DNA from: Arthrobacter nitroguajacolicus_D
GTDB lineage: Bacteria; Actinomycetota; Actinomycetes; Actinomycetales; Micrococcaceae
DNA length: 64,000 bases
NCBI RefSeq assembly: GCF_031455195.1
Contig: NZ_JAVDSH010000006.1
Coordinates: 62,001-126,000 of the forward strand
Direction of reading: 5' to 3'
Part shown: in pieces, positions 1-7,712 of the stretch
How the letters are laid out: each line of letters starts with the position of its first letter
How positions within the stretch are numbered: position 1 is the stretch's first letter
Position numbers and translations under genes: made by a program
Notes under the pieces: model-generated
What the model was told of the DNA's origin: nothing
What the model saw: only the letters and a program-made list of their open reading frames with translations
Database searches by the model: none

Positions 1-1565
1 GCCGTTCCGCCCGCGATCCCTATCTCAAGACCGGTCAACCCGGCTGTCATGGAAAACACGACCACCATGAGCGCAGCACCCAACCCGTTGATGCCGAAGG
101 ACAGCCAGCGTGCCTGGGTCCGTTTGCCCTGTCCCTGGGTCCGGATCATCTCCATCAGGCCTTCCTGCCACGACCGGATAGCGGCGGCGGCCCGGGCATC
201 GAATCCTTCGCTGGTACCGGACAGGTCATCGGGGCCCAGGAGCTGGCGGCCCGCGGGATCCGAACGCCAACGCCTGTCAACGTTCTCCGCGGCGTTGGCA
301 GCCTCATCCAGAATCACGGCCTGCAACCCGGTTTCGATGGCCGTCTCCACCTTCACGGCCGGGGCAGGTTCGCCCCGGAAGAAGGCCCCCATGCGGTCAC
401 GCATGCGGCCTATATTCTGCTCAAGGGTCCGGAAGAACTCACCCGTGCCGACAAAGTCCTGCCACCGTGCCAGGACTTCACCCCGCAGGAGTGCTCCGTC
501 TTTGGTTGCGGCGAGAATGCGTGAGAGTGCCAGCTCATATTCCTCCACGCAGCCTCCCTCGAGTTCGCGTGCTGCGGTGTCCTGCGCTGCCGCCGCGCCG
601 GCTATTCCGTCGAGGCGGACGCTCACTGCCTTAACGGCTCCGTTGAGTGTTCGGCGGGCGACGTCGGCGCGGCCAGCTGCATTGGCGGCCAAGGCTCCCA
701 GCCACTGGCGCAAGGGGGCCGCTGCCTCGTGGGGCAGCATTCCGAGTGCGTCCAGTTCGCTTTCCGGAACCACAAAGAGCTTCGCTTCGCCAAGGCCCTG
801 CCGGTCCAGCATTGCCTGCAGATCGGCCCTGACCTCTTCCTCGGCGGCGGCCGGCACCCGGTCCAGGACAACGGCGACGGTGATGTCCCGCGAGGCCGCG
901 TCAAGAAGCAGCCGCCACGGGACGGCGTCGGCGTATCGGTTGGCGGTGGTGACAAACACCCAAAGGTCCGCGGCGGCCAGGAGCTGTCCGGCCAGCCTGC
1001 GGTTGTCATCGGAGATGGAGTCGACGTCGGGCGCGTCCAGCAGCGCAATGCCTTGGGGGACGTTGTCGTGCGCCACCAGGACCAGCGAAGTGATCGCCTG
1101 GGCGTCAGGGGAAGCGCCGGCCTGGTTGGCCGGCACGGGACTTGCCGACACCATGCCGCGGATCCGGTCCAGGTTTGGCAGGATGCGGTGCCCTTCGAAC
1201 CACTCCGCATCCTGCGGGTGGTGCAGCAGGATGGGCTGGCGGGTCGTGGGCCGGATAGCGCCGGCACGTGTGACCGGGAAGCCAACCAGCGCGTTGACCA
1301 GGGTGGACTTGCCGGCTCCGGTTGAACCGCCGACGACGGCCAGCAGCGGCGCGTCCAGGCTTCGGTAGCGGGGAATCACGTAATCGTCGAGCTGGGCCAG
1401 TGACTCGCGGATCCACTGGCGGGCTTCCTGCGCTTCCGGCACCGCGAGCGGCAAGGTGGTGGCCGCAAGTTCGGCTCGTGCAGCTTCCAGGGTATCGACG
1501 GCGGCCGCCGCCCCTCGGGGTACTGGACTGGCCCCGGATGCTGATGGGTCTTGGTTTGCGATCAC
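1..1565 (-). CDS. Dynamin-like membrane GTPase, C-terminus cut by window edge
   Basis: The frame is open from a GTG at 1565 to the left edge of the window, giving at least 521 residues. A P-loop GGSTGAGKST lies at about residues 79-88, and LLDAPDVDS at about 176-184 fits the G3/Walker B position. A hydrophobic segment begins just before the cut (GLGAALMVVVFSMTAGL), so the protein is probably anchored by C-terminal membrane helices, as in bacterial dynamin-like GTPases. The long middle region is Ala/Glu/Arg-rich and probably helical. The GTG is the first in-frame start after the stop at 1614-1616, and no strong ribosome site is visible. Its exact role (membrane remodelling or division support) cannot be read from the sequence. 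Confidence 0.8.
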   Translation of the reverse strand, partial: MIANQDPSASGASPVPRGAAAAVDTLEAARAELAATTLPLAVPEAQEARQWIRESLAQLDDYVIPRYRSLDAPLLAVVGGSTGAGKSTLVNALVGFPVTRAGAIRPTTRQPILLHHPQDAEWFEGHRILPNLDRIRGMVSASPVPANQAGASPDAQAITSLVLVAHDNVPQGIALLDAPDVDSISDDNRRLAGQLLAAADLWVFVTTANRYADAVPWRLLLDAASRDITVAVVLDRVPAAAEEEVRADLQAMLDRQGLGEAKLFVVPESELDALGMLPHEAAAPLRQWLGALAANAAGRADVARRTLNGAVKAVSVRLDGIAGAAAAQDTAARELEGGCVEEYELALSRILAATKDGALLRGEVLARWQDFVGTGEFFRTLEQNIGRMRDRMGAFFRGEPAPAVKVETAIETGLQAVILDEAANAAENVDRRWRSDPAGRQLLGPDDLSGTSEGFDARAAAAIRSWQEGLMEMIRTQGQGKRTQARWLSFGINGLGAALMVVVFSMTAGLTGLEIGIAGGT

Positions 1566-1619
1566 AGCATCATCATGCCAGCCCGATCCCGGTCCATCGC
1601 ACGGGGCAGGCGCTTAGGC

Positions 1620-1657
1620 AAAAAGAAATCCCCCGGAACCGTGAAGTTCCGGGGGAT
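1620..1657 (-). terminator. Rho-independent terminator after tRNA-Glu
   Basis: A 10-bp perfect stem (CCCCCGGAAC at 1630-1639 with GTTCCGGGGG at 1646-1655) with a 6-base loop is followed on the minus strand by a T-rich run read from 1629 to 1620. It sits directly downstream of the minus-strand tRNA-Glu. Confidence 0.85.
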
Positions 1658-1664
1658 TCAGCTG

Positions 1665-1737
1665 TGACCCCAGCGGGATTCGAACCCGCGTTACCGCCGT
1701 GAGAGGGCGGCGTACTAGGCCGCTATACGATGGGGCC
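1665..1737 (-). tRNA. tRNA-Glu (anticodon CTC)
   Basis: The minus strand folds into a complete cloverleaf of 73 nt. The acceptor stem GGCCCCA pairs with TGGGGTC (one G-T pair), the anticodon loop is CTCTCAC with anticodon CTC, and the T arm is GCGGG-TTCGAAT-CCCGC. CCA is not encoded. It lies downstream of tRNA-Gln and of gltX on the same strand. Confidence 0.95.
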
Positions 1738-1864
1738 TTGCACTTTTTGTCACCGTTTCCGGCGATCAAGCTGAATGAGTATTTCATACTTTCAGCTCCG
1801 CTCCAAATCGCTTCAGCGAAGTGGAAGTTCCGATTTTCCGGCGTATTCACGCGGATTTTCAGAG

Positions 1865-1936
1865 CTGGGATACCAGGACTCGAACCTAGAATGACGGTAC
1901 CAGAAACCGTAGTGTTGCCAATTACACCATATCCCA
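1865..1936 (-). tRNA. tRNA-Gln (anticodon CTG)
   Basis: A 72-nt cloverleaf on the minus strand. The acceptor TGGGATA pairs with TATCCCA, the anticodon stem ACGGT/ACCGT encloses the loop TTCTGGT (anticodon CTG), and the T arm is CTAGG-TTCGAGT-CCTGG. CCA is not encoded. It is 127 bp upstream of tRNA-Glu, probably in one transcript. Confidence 0.95.
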
Positions 1937-2072
1937 AAGTGGCTTTCGGACCGGAGTTCCCCGCCGCGGTTTCCCTTGGCTTTCCCTCCGCGCCCCTCAG
2001 CACGAGTAATGACTCTACCGGAGTCTCGCCACCTGCACAAATCGTAAAGCCGTTACCTGCATCACACGGCGC

Positions 2073-2801
2073 TCAGGCCGCCGTCGGGGCCTTCATCAGC
2101 AACCGGGACAGGGAATCCACCTGTCGTCCGGTGAACTCCTCCACCACTTCCCCGGTCCTGTTCAACCACACGCCAACCAGTCCCGCCGCGGTTGCTCCGT
2201 CCGCATCAAGGAGCCGGTTATCGCCAACATAGAGGGTCTCCCCGGGAGCTGTCCCCAGGAGGCGTACACCTTCGAGGTAGATGGCGGGATCCGGCTTGGG
2301 CACGCCCACAGTGTCCGTACCCACCAGGGTCGCGATCCTCGCCAAACCGGCGCCGTCCAACTTGGCGCGTTGGTAGTCATGCACGTTGTTGCTGACCGCA
2401 CCGTAGGGAATCCCCGCTGCGTCCAAGGCATCCAGGACTTCCTCAACGTCGTCAAAAGCCCGCACGTACGCCGTTTGGCGCTGGTGATACTCGGCCACCC
2501 ACGCCTGGGATTCCTCGCCGTCGCCCAATTCCACGCCAAAATGGCCCAGGGCGGCCCTGCCACGAAGCAGCCGCTGCTCGTTGAACGTCAGTTCCCCGGC
2601 CAGGTAGCGGTCATAGAAATGCGTGGTCTCGTGCGTGAAGATGCGGCCGAACTTCACCCACCCGGCCTGATCCAGGCCGGGCAGGAGATGTTCACTGACG
2701 TCACGCAACGCGGTGGTCATGGCGTACTCGAGGTCCACCAGGGTGTCGTCGATGTCGAACAGGACACCGCGGATAGTGCCGAAAGTGCTTGCGATCGCCA
2801 T
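2073..2801 (-). CDS. HAD-superfamily hydrolase
   Basis: This 242-residue protein has the four HAD motifs. Motif I is FDIDDT (nucleophile D16, acid D18), motif II is the Ser/Asn of AVSNN, motif III is the Lys of GVPKPDP, and motif IV is GDNRLLDADGA. A helical cap between motifs I and II (about residues 25-110) fits the phosphoglycolate phosphatase/haloacid dehalogenase subfamily. It should be a cytosolic phosphatase, but the substrate cannot be read from the sequence. It begins 15 bp after the gltX stop on the same strand, so the two are probably co-transcribed. Confidence 0.9.
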   Translation of the reverse strand: MAIASTFGTIRGVLFDIDDTLVDLEYAMTTALRDVSEHLLPGLDQAGWVKFGRIFTHETTHFYDRYLAGELTFNEQRLLRGRAALGHFGVELGDGEESQAWVAEYHQRQTAYVRAFDDVEEVLDALDAAGIPYGAVSNNVHDYQRAKLDGAGLARIATLVGTDTVGVPKPDPAIYLEGVRLLGTAPGETLYVGDNRLLDADGATAAGLVGVWLNRTGEVVEEFTGRQVDSLSRLLMKAPTAA

Positions 2802-2815
2802 GACGTGAGCCGTTG

Positions 2816-4336
2816 CTAGCCGCGGAAAGCGCGGACGCGGGCCAGCGAGGAATCCTTGCCGAGGATCACCATGGACTCGAACAACGGAGGGGAAATGCGA
2901 CGGCCGGAGATGGCGGTGCGCACCGGACCGAACGCGGCGCGGGGCTTGATGCCGAGGTCCTCGACGAGCGCCCGCTTAAGCGCAGTCTGGATGTTCTCGG
3001 CAGTCCAGTCCGTGATCGGCTCCAAGGCTGCCAGGGCTGCGTCGAGGACTTCCTCGAGGTTGGCCGGAAGACCCTTGCGGGCGTCGTCGGCGACGTCGAT
3101 GGCGTCATCGGCCTTGAACAGGAACGCCAGCATTTCCGGAGCCTCGCCCAGGAGGGTGATGCGTTCCTGGACCAGGGGAGCTGCCTCTGCGAGGATCTCC
3201 TCCTGACGGGGGGTGAGGATCTCACCGACGAAACCGGCGGCGCGGAGGTAGGGAACAAGCCGCTCTTCGAAGTCTGCAGGGGCAAGCATCCGGACGTGGG
3301 TTCCGTTGATGGCTTCGGCCTTCTTGATGTCGAAGCGTGCCGGGTTGCCCAGGACGTCATGGATGTCGAAGTTTGCCACGAGCTGCTCCACCGTGAAGAT
3401 GTCCTCATCCGCGCTCAGGGACCAGCCGAGCAGCGACAAGTAGTTGAGCAGGCCCTCGGGGATGAAGCCACGCTCGCGGTGCAGGAACAGGCTCGACTCG
3501 GGATCGCGCTTGGAGAGCTTCTTGTTGCCCTGGCCCATAACGTAGGGCAGGTGCCCGAATTCCGGCATGTATTCGGCCACCCCAATGGCGTAGAGCGCCC
3601 GGTACAGCGCAATCTGGCGCGGGGTGGAACTCAGCAGGTCCTCGCCGCGCAGGACATGCGTGATCCCCATCAGTGCATCGTCCACCGGGTTGACCAGGGT
3701 GTACAGCGGGGCGCCGTTGGCGCGGACCACTGCGAAGTCAGGGACGGAGCCGGCCTTGAAGGTGATTTCCCCGCGGACGAGGTCGTTGAAGGTCAGGTCT
3801 TCGTCCGGCATGCGAAGGCGCAGGACAGCCTCCCGGCCCTCAGCCTTGAACTGGGCGAGCTGCTCCTCCGTCAGGTGGCGGTCAAAGCCGTCGTAGCCGA
3901 GCTTGGGGTCGCGACCGGCTGCCTTGTGGCGGGCTTCGATCTCGTCAGGGGTGGAATACGACTCGTAGACGTGTCCCCCGGCCTTGAGCTTGGCGATGAC
4001 GTCCTGGTAAATGTCGCCGCGCTGCGACTGCCGGTACGGTTCGTGCGGCCCGCCAACCTCAACGCCTTCATCCCAATCGATGCCGAGCCACTTGAGGGCG
4101 TCCAGCAACTGGTGGTAGCTCTCCTCGCTGTCGCGGGCAGAGTCGGTATCCTCGATGCGGAAGATCAGCTTGCCACCGGTGTGGCGTGCGTAGGCCCAGT
4201 TGAACAGGGCCGTTCGGATCAGCCCAACGTGCGGCGTTCCCGTCGGTGACGGGCAGAAGCGGACGCGGACCGGAGTCTCGGCGTTGACGGCAGGGATGGC
4301 GCTGGGGGCAGCGTTCGACGCAGAAGCAGTAGTCAT
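2816..4336 (-). CDS. gltX: Glutamyl-tRNA synthetase
   Basis: This 506-residue class I aminoacyl-tRNA synthetase has the HIGH-type motif in FCPSPTGTPHVGL near the N-terminus and the KMSKS-type motif as KLSKRDP. The C-terminal helical anticodon-binding half follows (GLLNYLSLLGWS onward). The start at 4336 (MTTASAS) leaves a short Ala/Ser-rich tail before the conserved VRVRFCPSPTG; an upstream in-frame start at 4402 would add 22 unconserved residues. In actinobacteria without GlnRS, this enzyme charges both tRNA-Glu and tRNA-Gln, with GatCAB correcting the latter. Both tRNA genes lie just downstream here. Confidence 0.97.
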   Translation of the reverse strand: MTTASASNAAPSAIPAVNAETPVRVRFCPSPTGTPHVGLIRTALFNWAYARHTGGKLIFRIEDTDSARDSEESYHQLLDALKWLGIDWDEGVEVGGPHEPYRQSQRGDIYQDVIAKLKAGGHVYESYSTPDEIEARHKAAGRDPKLGYDGFDRHLTEEQLAQFKAEGREAVLRLRMPDEDLTFNDLVRGEITFKAGSVPDFAVVRANGAPLYTLVNPVDDALMGITHVLRGEDLLSSTPRQIALYRALYAIGVAEYMPEFGHLPYVMGQGNKKLSKRDPESSLFLHRERGFIPEGLLNYLSLLGWSLSADEDIFTVEQLVANFDIHDVLGNPARFDIKKAEAINGTHVRMLAPADFEERLVPYLRAAGFVGEILTPRQEEILAEAAPLVQERITLLGEAPEMLAFLFKADDAIDVADDARKGLPANLEEVLDAALAALEPITDWTAENIQTALKRALVEDLGIKPRAAFGPVRTAISGRRISPPLFESMVILGKDSSLARVRAFRG

Positions 4337-4391
4337 AGTGGTTCCAACTTTACCGCTTGGCACCGCCTCGGTTTCCCGGCCGTAAACGCTC

Positions 4392-4435
4392 GACGGCGGC
4401 ACTCGCCTTTCGTACGAAAGGTGGGTGCCGCCGTC
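4392..4435 (-). terminator. Long inverted repeat, probable terminator between the FAH gene and gltX
   Basis: Outer arms GACGGCGGCAC/GTGCCGCCGTC enclose an inner CCTTTCG-TA-CGAAAGG stem, forming one long hairpin in the 122-bp gap. There is no strong T tract, so termination is likely but not certain. Confidence 0.6.
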
Positions 4436-4458
4436 AAGGTTTGGCTGTGGCCGGATGC

Positions 4459-5235
4459 CTAGCGGCGGACCACCGGGTTGGAGAGCCGGCCGATGCCTTC
4501 GATTTCCACTTCGAAACGGTCGCCTTCGCTGACCAGGCCTACCCCTGCCGGGGTGCCGGTCATGATGACGTCTCCGGGAAGGAGCGTGAACGCGTGCGAG
4601 ACGATCGAGACGAGCTCGCGTACGCCACGGATCATCTGGTTGGTGCTGCCGTCCTGGCGGAGTTCCCCGTTCAGCCGGCCCTGGATGGCCAGGTCTTCGT
4701 GATCCAGGTCAGTCTCGATCCACGGCCCAAGCGGCGCGGACGTGTCGAAGCCCTTGGCTCGCGCCCACTGGAGGTCCGTCTTCTGGACATCGCGGGCCGT
4801 GAGGTCGTTGCCGCAGGTGTACCCGAAGATGACGTCGTCCGCACGCTCTTCCGGAACGTCCTTGCAGATGCGCCCGATGACAACACACAGCTCGGCTTCG
4901 AAGGAAACTTCCTCCGAGAACTCAGGAAGGATGATGGGGTCATTCGGGCCGATCACGGAAGTGTTGGGCTTGAGGAACAGCAGTGGCTGCTGGGGAACTT
5001 CGTTGCCCAGTTCCGCGGCATGCTCAGCGAAGTTCCGGCCAACACCGATCACCTTGCTGCGCGGAATGATCGGAGCGAGGAGCCGCACGTCTTCGAGCTT
5101 GTGCTTCACATGGGTACGTTCGACGCCATTGAAGAAGGGGTCGCCGTTGATGACAGTGATTTCCTCACTGCCGGCCTCGCCTTCAACAACGCCGTAAAGG
5201 GGATCAGAATCAACTACAAACCGGGCGATACGCAT
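4459..5235 (-). CDS. Fumarylacetoacetate hydrolase family protein
   Basis: This 258-residue protein has the FAH fold signature. VIGVGRNFAEHA is followed by the metal-binding Glu-x-Glu of SFEAELCVVIGR, then FGYTCGNDLTARDVQ, GFDTSAPLGPWI and the C-terminal LLPGDVIMTGTPAGVG. Relatives act in aromatic or sugar acid catabolism (isomerase/decarboxylase of the homoprotocatechuate path, acylpyruvases, oxaloacetate tautomerases), so the substrate is open. The start at 5235 (MRIARFVVDSD) matches the usual N-terminus of the family; an earlier in-frame start would add unconserved residues. A second family member lies at 44526-45389. Confidence 0.9.
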   Translation of the reverse strand: MRIARFVVDSDPLYGVVEGEAGSEEITVINGDPFFNGVERTHVKHKLEDVRLLAPIIPRSKVIGVGRNFAEHAAELGNEVPQQPLLFLKPNTSVIGPNDPIILPEFSEEVSFEAELCVVIGRICKDVPEERADDVIFGYTCGNDLTARDVQKTDLQWARAKGFDTSAPLGPWIETDLDHEDLAIQGRLNGELRQDGSTNQMIRGVRELVSIVSHAFTLLPGDVIMTGTPAGVGLVSEGDRFEVEIEGIGRLSNPVVRR

Positions 5236-5258
5236 GGGCTCAAGCCTACCGTCACGGT

Positions 5259-6107
5259 TCAGCTTCGCAGGTAATCCAACTGGGCCGCCACGGACGTCTC
5301 GGCCGCCCACCTGACGGAAGGGTCGACGTCGGGATACACGGCGTCGGTGACTGCCGCGATGGACGCGTCTTGGCCAAGACGGTCAAGGGCTGTCCTGATC
5401 TGGTCCAGTCGCTGCTCACGGTGTTCGCGATACTCCCGGCACTTAACGTCCAGGGCAGGGAGCACGGGACCGTGGGCCGGCAGCAGGGTCGCTGGCCCGA
5501 AGGCTTCCAGCCGGTCCAAGCTTGCGAGGTAGTCCCCCAGCTTGCCATCCGGATAGTCCAGGACAGTGGTTCCACGGCCAAGGATGGTGTCGCCAGTGAG
5601 GACCGAACCCGTGGGGCCATCCCCTGGCAGGTGAAAGCACAAGGAGTCGGAGGTGTGGCCGGGAGTAGCAACCACGCGGATTTCAACATCGCCCACAGTG
5701 AGTACTTCGCCATCGTGGAGGGGCTCACCGCCGTGGCAGTATTCGGCCAAGGTGGCCCGGACAGGAGCACCGGTCAGAGCGTGGAAACGAGCTGATGCCT
5801 CCGTGTGGTCCGCGTGCCGGTGCGTGATCAGCACGACGTCCACCCGTCCGGTCGCAGCCAGCTCGGCCAGGTGCTGTTCATCCTCGGGTCCGGGGTCCAC
5901 CACTGCGACGCGGCCGGAACCGGGCGCACCAATGACGTAGGAGTTGGTGCCGTCCAAGCTCATCGGACCCGGGTTGGGGGCCAGCCGGAAGCGCGTCAAC
6001 TCGCTGCTGCGCCGCAGGGAAGAGGAGCCACCGTCGGAGAATGAGTTGCCGGAAGTCGAACTGCTGGAAGGTGAATTGCCGGAGGTCGCCATTGATTCAG
6101 AAGTCAC
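5259..6107 (-). CDS. Metallo-beta-lactamase-fold hydrolase
   Basis: A zinc hydrolase of about 282 residues. It has the HxHxDH motif in ITHRHADHTEA, the later His of ATPGHTSDSLCF, the Asp of LTGDTILG and the His of LLPAHGPVL, in the order seen in LACTB2/RNase Z-like and glyoxalase II-like proteins. A C-terminal helical tail (EHREQRLDQIRTALDRL) is typical of the LACTB2 type. The N-terminus is a Ser/Gly-rich, low-complexity stretch of about 30 residues with a repeated TSGNS. The start is uncertain: GTG 6107 or ATG 6092. A still earlier in-frame GTG at 6140 would lie inside the repeat array. Confidence 0.85.
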   Translation of the reverse strand: MTSESMATSGNSPSSSSTSGNSFSDGGSSSLRRSSELTRFRLAPNPGPMSLDGTNSYVIGAPGSGRVAVVDPGPEDEQHLAELAATGRVDVVLITHRHADHTEASARFHALTGAPVRATLAEYCHGGEPLHDGEVLTVGDVEIRVVATPGHTSDSLCFHLPGDGPTGSVLTGDTILGRGTTVLDYPDGKLGDYLASLDRLEAFGPATLLPAHGPVLPALDVKCREYREHREQRLDQIRTALDRLGQDASIAAVTDAVYPDVDPSVRWAAETSVAAQLDYLRS

Positions 6108-6130
6108 TCCCCCATCTTGACACCACTTCC

Positions 6131-6209
6131 CAACCCTCACTCACACCCCACCCCCTACCAGCCAACCCTCACTCACATCCCACCCACTACCAGCCACGCC
6201 TCACTCACT
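6131..6209 (-). repeat. 32-bp tandem repeat array A (minus orientation)
   Basis: Units start at 6131, 6163 and 6195, exactly 32 bp apart. The third keeps only its first 15 or so bases. Read on the minus strand, a unit runs TGAGTGAGGGTTGG, then CTGGTAGTGGGTGGGATG. It faces array B and shares its skeleton TGAGnGAGnGT...GGGTGGGA. It lies just upstream of the metallo-hydrolase start. Confidence 0.8.
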
Positions 6210-6290
6210 GCTCGGACAGCCGAAGTATGCTCGACGGCGATATCCGGCGCCTACGGTTCGTGGCCACTTTGGACTCTTGTACGCAGAGCG

Positions 6291-6404
6291 TGAGAGAGCG
6301 TCCGAGGGAAACGGGTGGGACCTGAGAGAGCATCCGGGGGAAACGGGTGGGACCTGAGAGAGCATCCAAGGGAAACGGGTGGGACGTGAGAGAGCGTCCG
6401 GGAA
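6291..6404 (+). repeat. 32-bp tandem repeat array B (plus orientation)
   Basis: Units start at 6291, 6323, 6355 and 6387 (the last partial), exactly 32 bp apart and almost identical. Each begins TGAGAGAGCRTCC and continues with GGGAAACGGGTGGGAC. It is followed at once by the ilvE terminator. With array A it fills most of the 375-bp gap between ilvE and the metallo-hydrolase gene; the 80 bp between the arrays shows no recognisable gene. Confidence 0.85.
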
Positions 6405-6409
6405 GCAGA

Positions 6410-6451
6410 ACGGCGGCCCTTCCGCTTGATAACCAAGGGAAGGGCCGCCGT
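6410..6451 (-). terminator. Terminator hairpin after ilvE
   Basis: A 14-bp perfect stem (ACGGCGGCCCTTCC at 6410-6423 with its complement at 6438-6451) and a 14-base loop lie 31 bp downstream of the ilvE stop. Confidence 0.75.
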
Positions 6452-6482
6452 CGTGCGGTGGTATTTCGGGACGTCCGGAAGG

Positions 6483-7595
6483 CTAGACCAGGCGGGTGAG
6501 CCAGCCGTGGGTGTCCTCGACGGTTCCGGTCTGGATGCCCAAGAGCTGCTGGCGGATGGCCATGGTGGTCTCGCCGGCTTTGGCGTCCTCGGCACCGATG
6601 AACTCGGTGGCGTCCTTGAGGACACCGATGGGCGTGATCACAGCAGCGGTACCGCAGGCGAACACCTCGGTGATCTCACCGGAGGCGACGCCGTCGCGCC
6701 ATTCGTCCAGGGTGATCTTGCGCTCGCTGACTTCGCGACCCATGTCCTTTGCCACCTGGATGACGGACATGCGGGTGACGCCTTCAAGGATGGTGCCACT
6801 CAGGGCCGGGGTGACGAGGGAGCCGTCCTTCATGACGAAGAAGACGTTCATGCCGCCGAGTTCTTCCACGGCGTCGTCGTTGAAGTGGTCCAGGAAGAGG
6901 ACCTGCTTGCAACCGTTCGCTTCGGCTTCCTGCTGGGCGATCAAAGAAGCTGCGTAGTTGCCGCCGCACTTGGCCGCTCCGGTTCCGCCGCGGCCGGCGC
7001 GGGCGTATTCACGGGAGATCCAGATGGAGACCGGCTTGAGCTCGCCGCCGAAGTAGTTACCGGCGGGTGAAGCAATAACGCGGAAGGACACCTCGCGGGC
7101 AGCACGAACGCCAAGGAATGCCTCGGTGGCGATCATGAACGGACGCAGGTAAAGGGCTTCGCCGTCGCCCGACGGAACCCATTCCTGGTCGGCCTGGACG
7201 AGTTCACGGATGGCACCGAGGAAGTACTCCTCCGGCAGTTCCGGAAGGGCGAGCCGGCGGGCAGACTTGTTGAGGCGGGCGGCGTTGGCCTCCGGACGGA
7301 AAGTCCAGACAGAACCGTCAGCGTGACGGTATGCCTTGAGGCCTTCGAAGATCTCCTGGCCGTAGTGCAGGACCGCGGCCGACGGGTCAAGGGAAATCGG
7401 TCCGTAGGGCTCGATCCGGGCGTTCTGCCAACCGCCATTGCCATCGGCGTCGACTTTGTAGTCGACGACGGCGGTGTGGTCGGTGAAGTAGTCGCCGAAT
7501 CCCGGGTTCGCCAGGATGGCTGCACGCTCCTCAGCAGACTTCGGTGTTTCCGAAAGCTGCTGGCTGAATTCGACGCCATGGGCAGTCTGAGTCAT
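6483..7595 (-). CDS. ilvE: Branched-chain amino-acid aminotransferase
   Basis: This 370-residue, fold-type IV, PLP-dependent aminotransferase makes Val, Leu and Ile from their 2-oxo acids in the cytosol. Visible family features are VLHYGQEIFEGLKAYR, FRPEANAARLNKSARRL, the PLP lysine in GAAKCGGNYAAS, NVFFV..GSLVTPALSGTILEGVTR and EVFACGTAAVITPIG. The length matches the actinobacterial/eukaryotic BCAT type. It follows leuB by 117 bp on the same strand, and the two sit in the wider ilv/leu neighbourhood of this window. Confidence 0.95.
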   Translation of the reverse strand: MTQTAHGVEFSQQLSETPKSAEERAAILANPGFGDYFTDHTAVVDYKVDADGNGGWQNARIEPYGPISLDPSAAVLHYGQEIFEGLKAYRHADGSVWTFRPEANAARLNKSARRLALPELPEEYFLGAIRELVQADQEWVPSGDGEALYLRPFMIATEAFLGVRAAREVSFRVIASPAGNYFGGELKPVSIWISREYARAGRGGTGAAKCGGNYAASLIAQQEAEANGCKQVLFLDHFNDDAVEELGGMNVFFVMKDGSLVTPALSGTILEGVTRMSVIQVAKDMGREVSERKITLDEWRDGVASGEITEVFACGTAAVITPIGVLKDATEFIGAEDAKAGETTMAIRQQLLGIQTGTVEDTHGWLTRLV

Positions 7596-7712
7596 GTTTC
7601 CTCCACAGTCAGCTACCTGGCAGGGCGAACGCGGCCCCGAAGGGTGTGGTTCAGCGATGGACCAGGGAAGCAGGTAAATAATTCAAGACAAGCTTACGCC
7701 TGAGATTTGGGC

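Noticed and set aside
2813..4249. Long plus-strand open frame of 478 codons opposite gltX
   Set aside because: It is an antisense shadow of gltX caused by high third-position GC; its product has no recognisable domain, while the minus strand gives a complete synthetase.
6131..6404. CRISPR array
   Set aside because: The 32-bp units abut with no spacers between them, and no cas gene is present.
7596..7712. Attenuator between leuB and ilvE
   Set aside because: I looked for a leader peptide with branched-chain codons and a terminator hairpin in the 117-bp gap and found neither.
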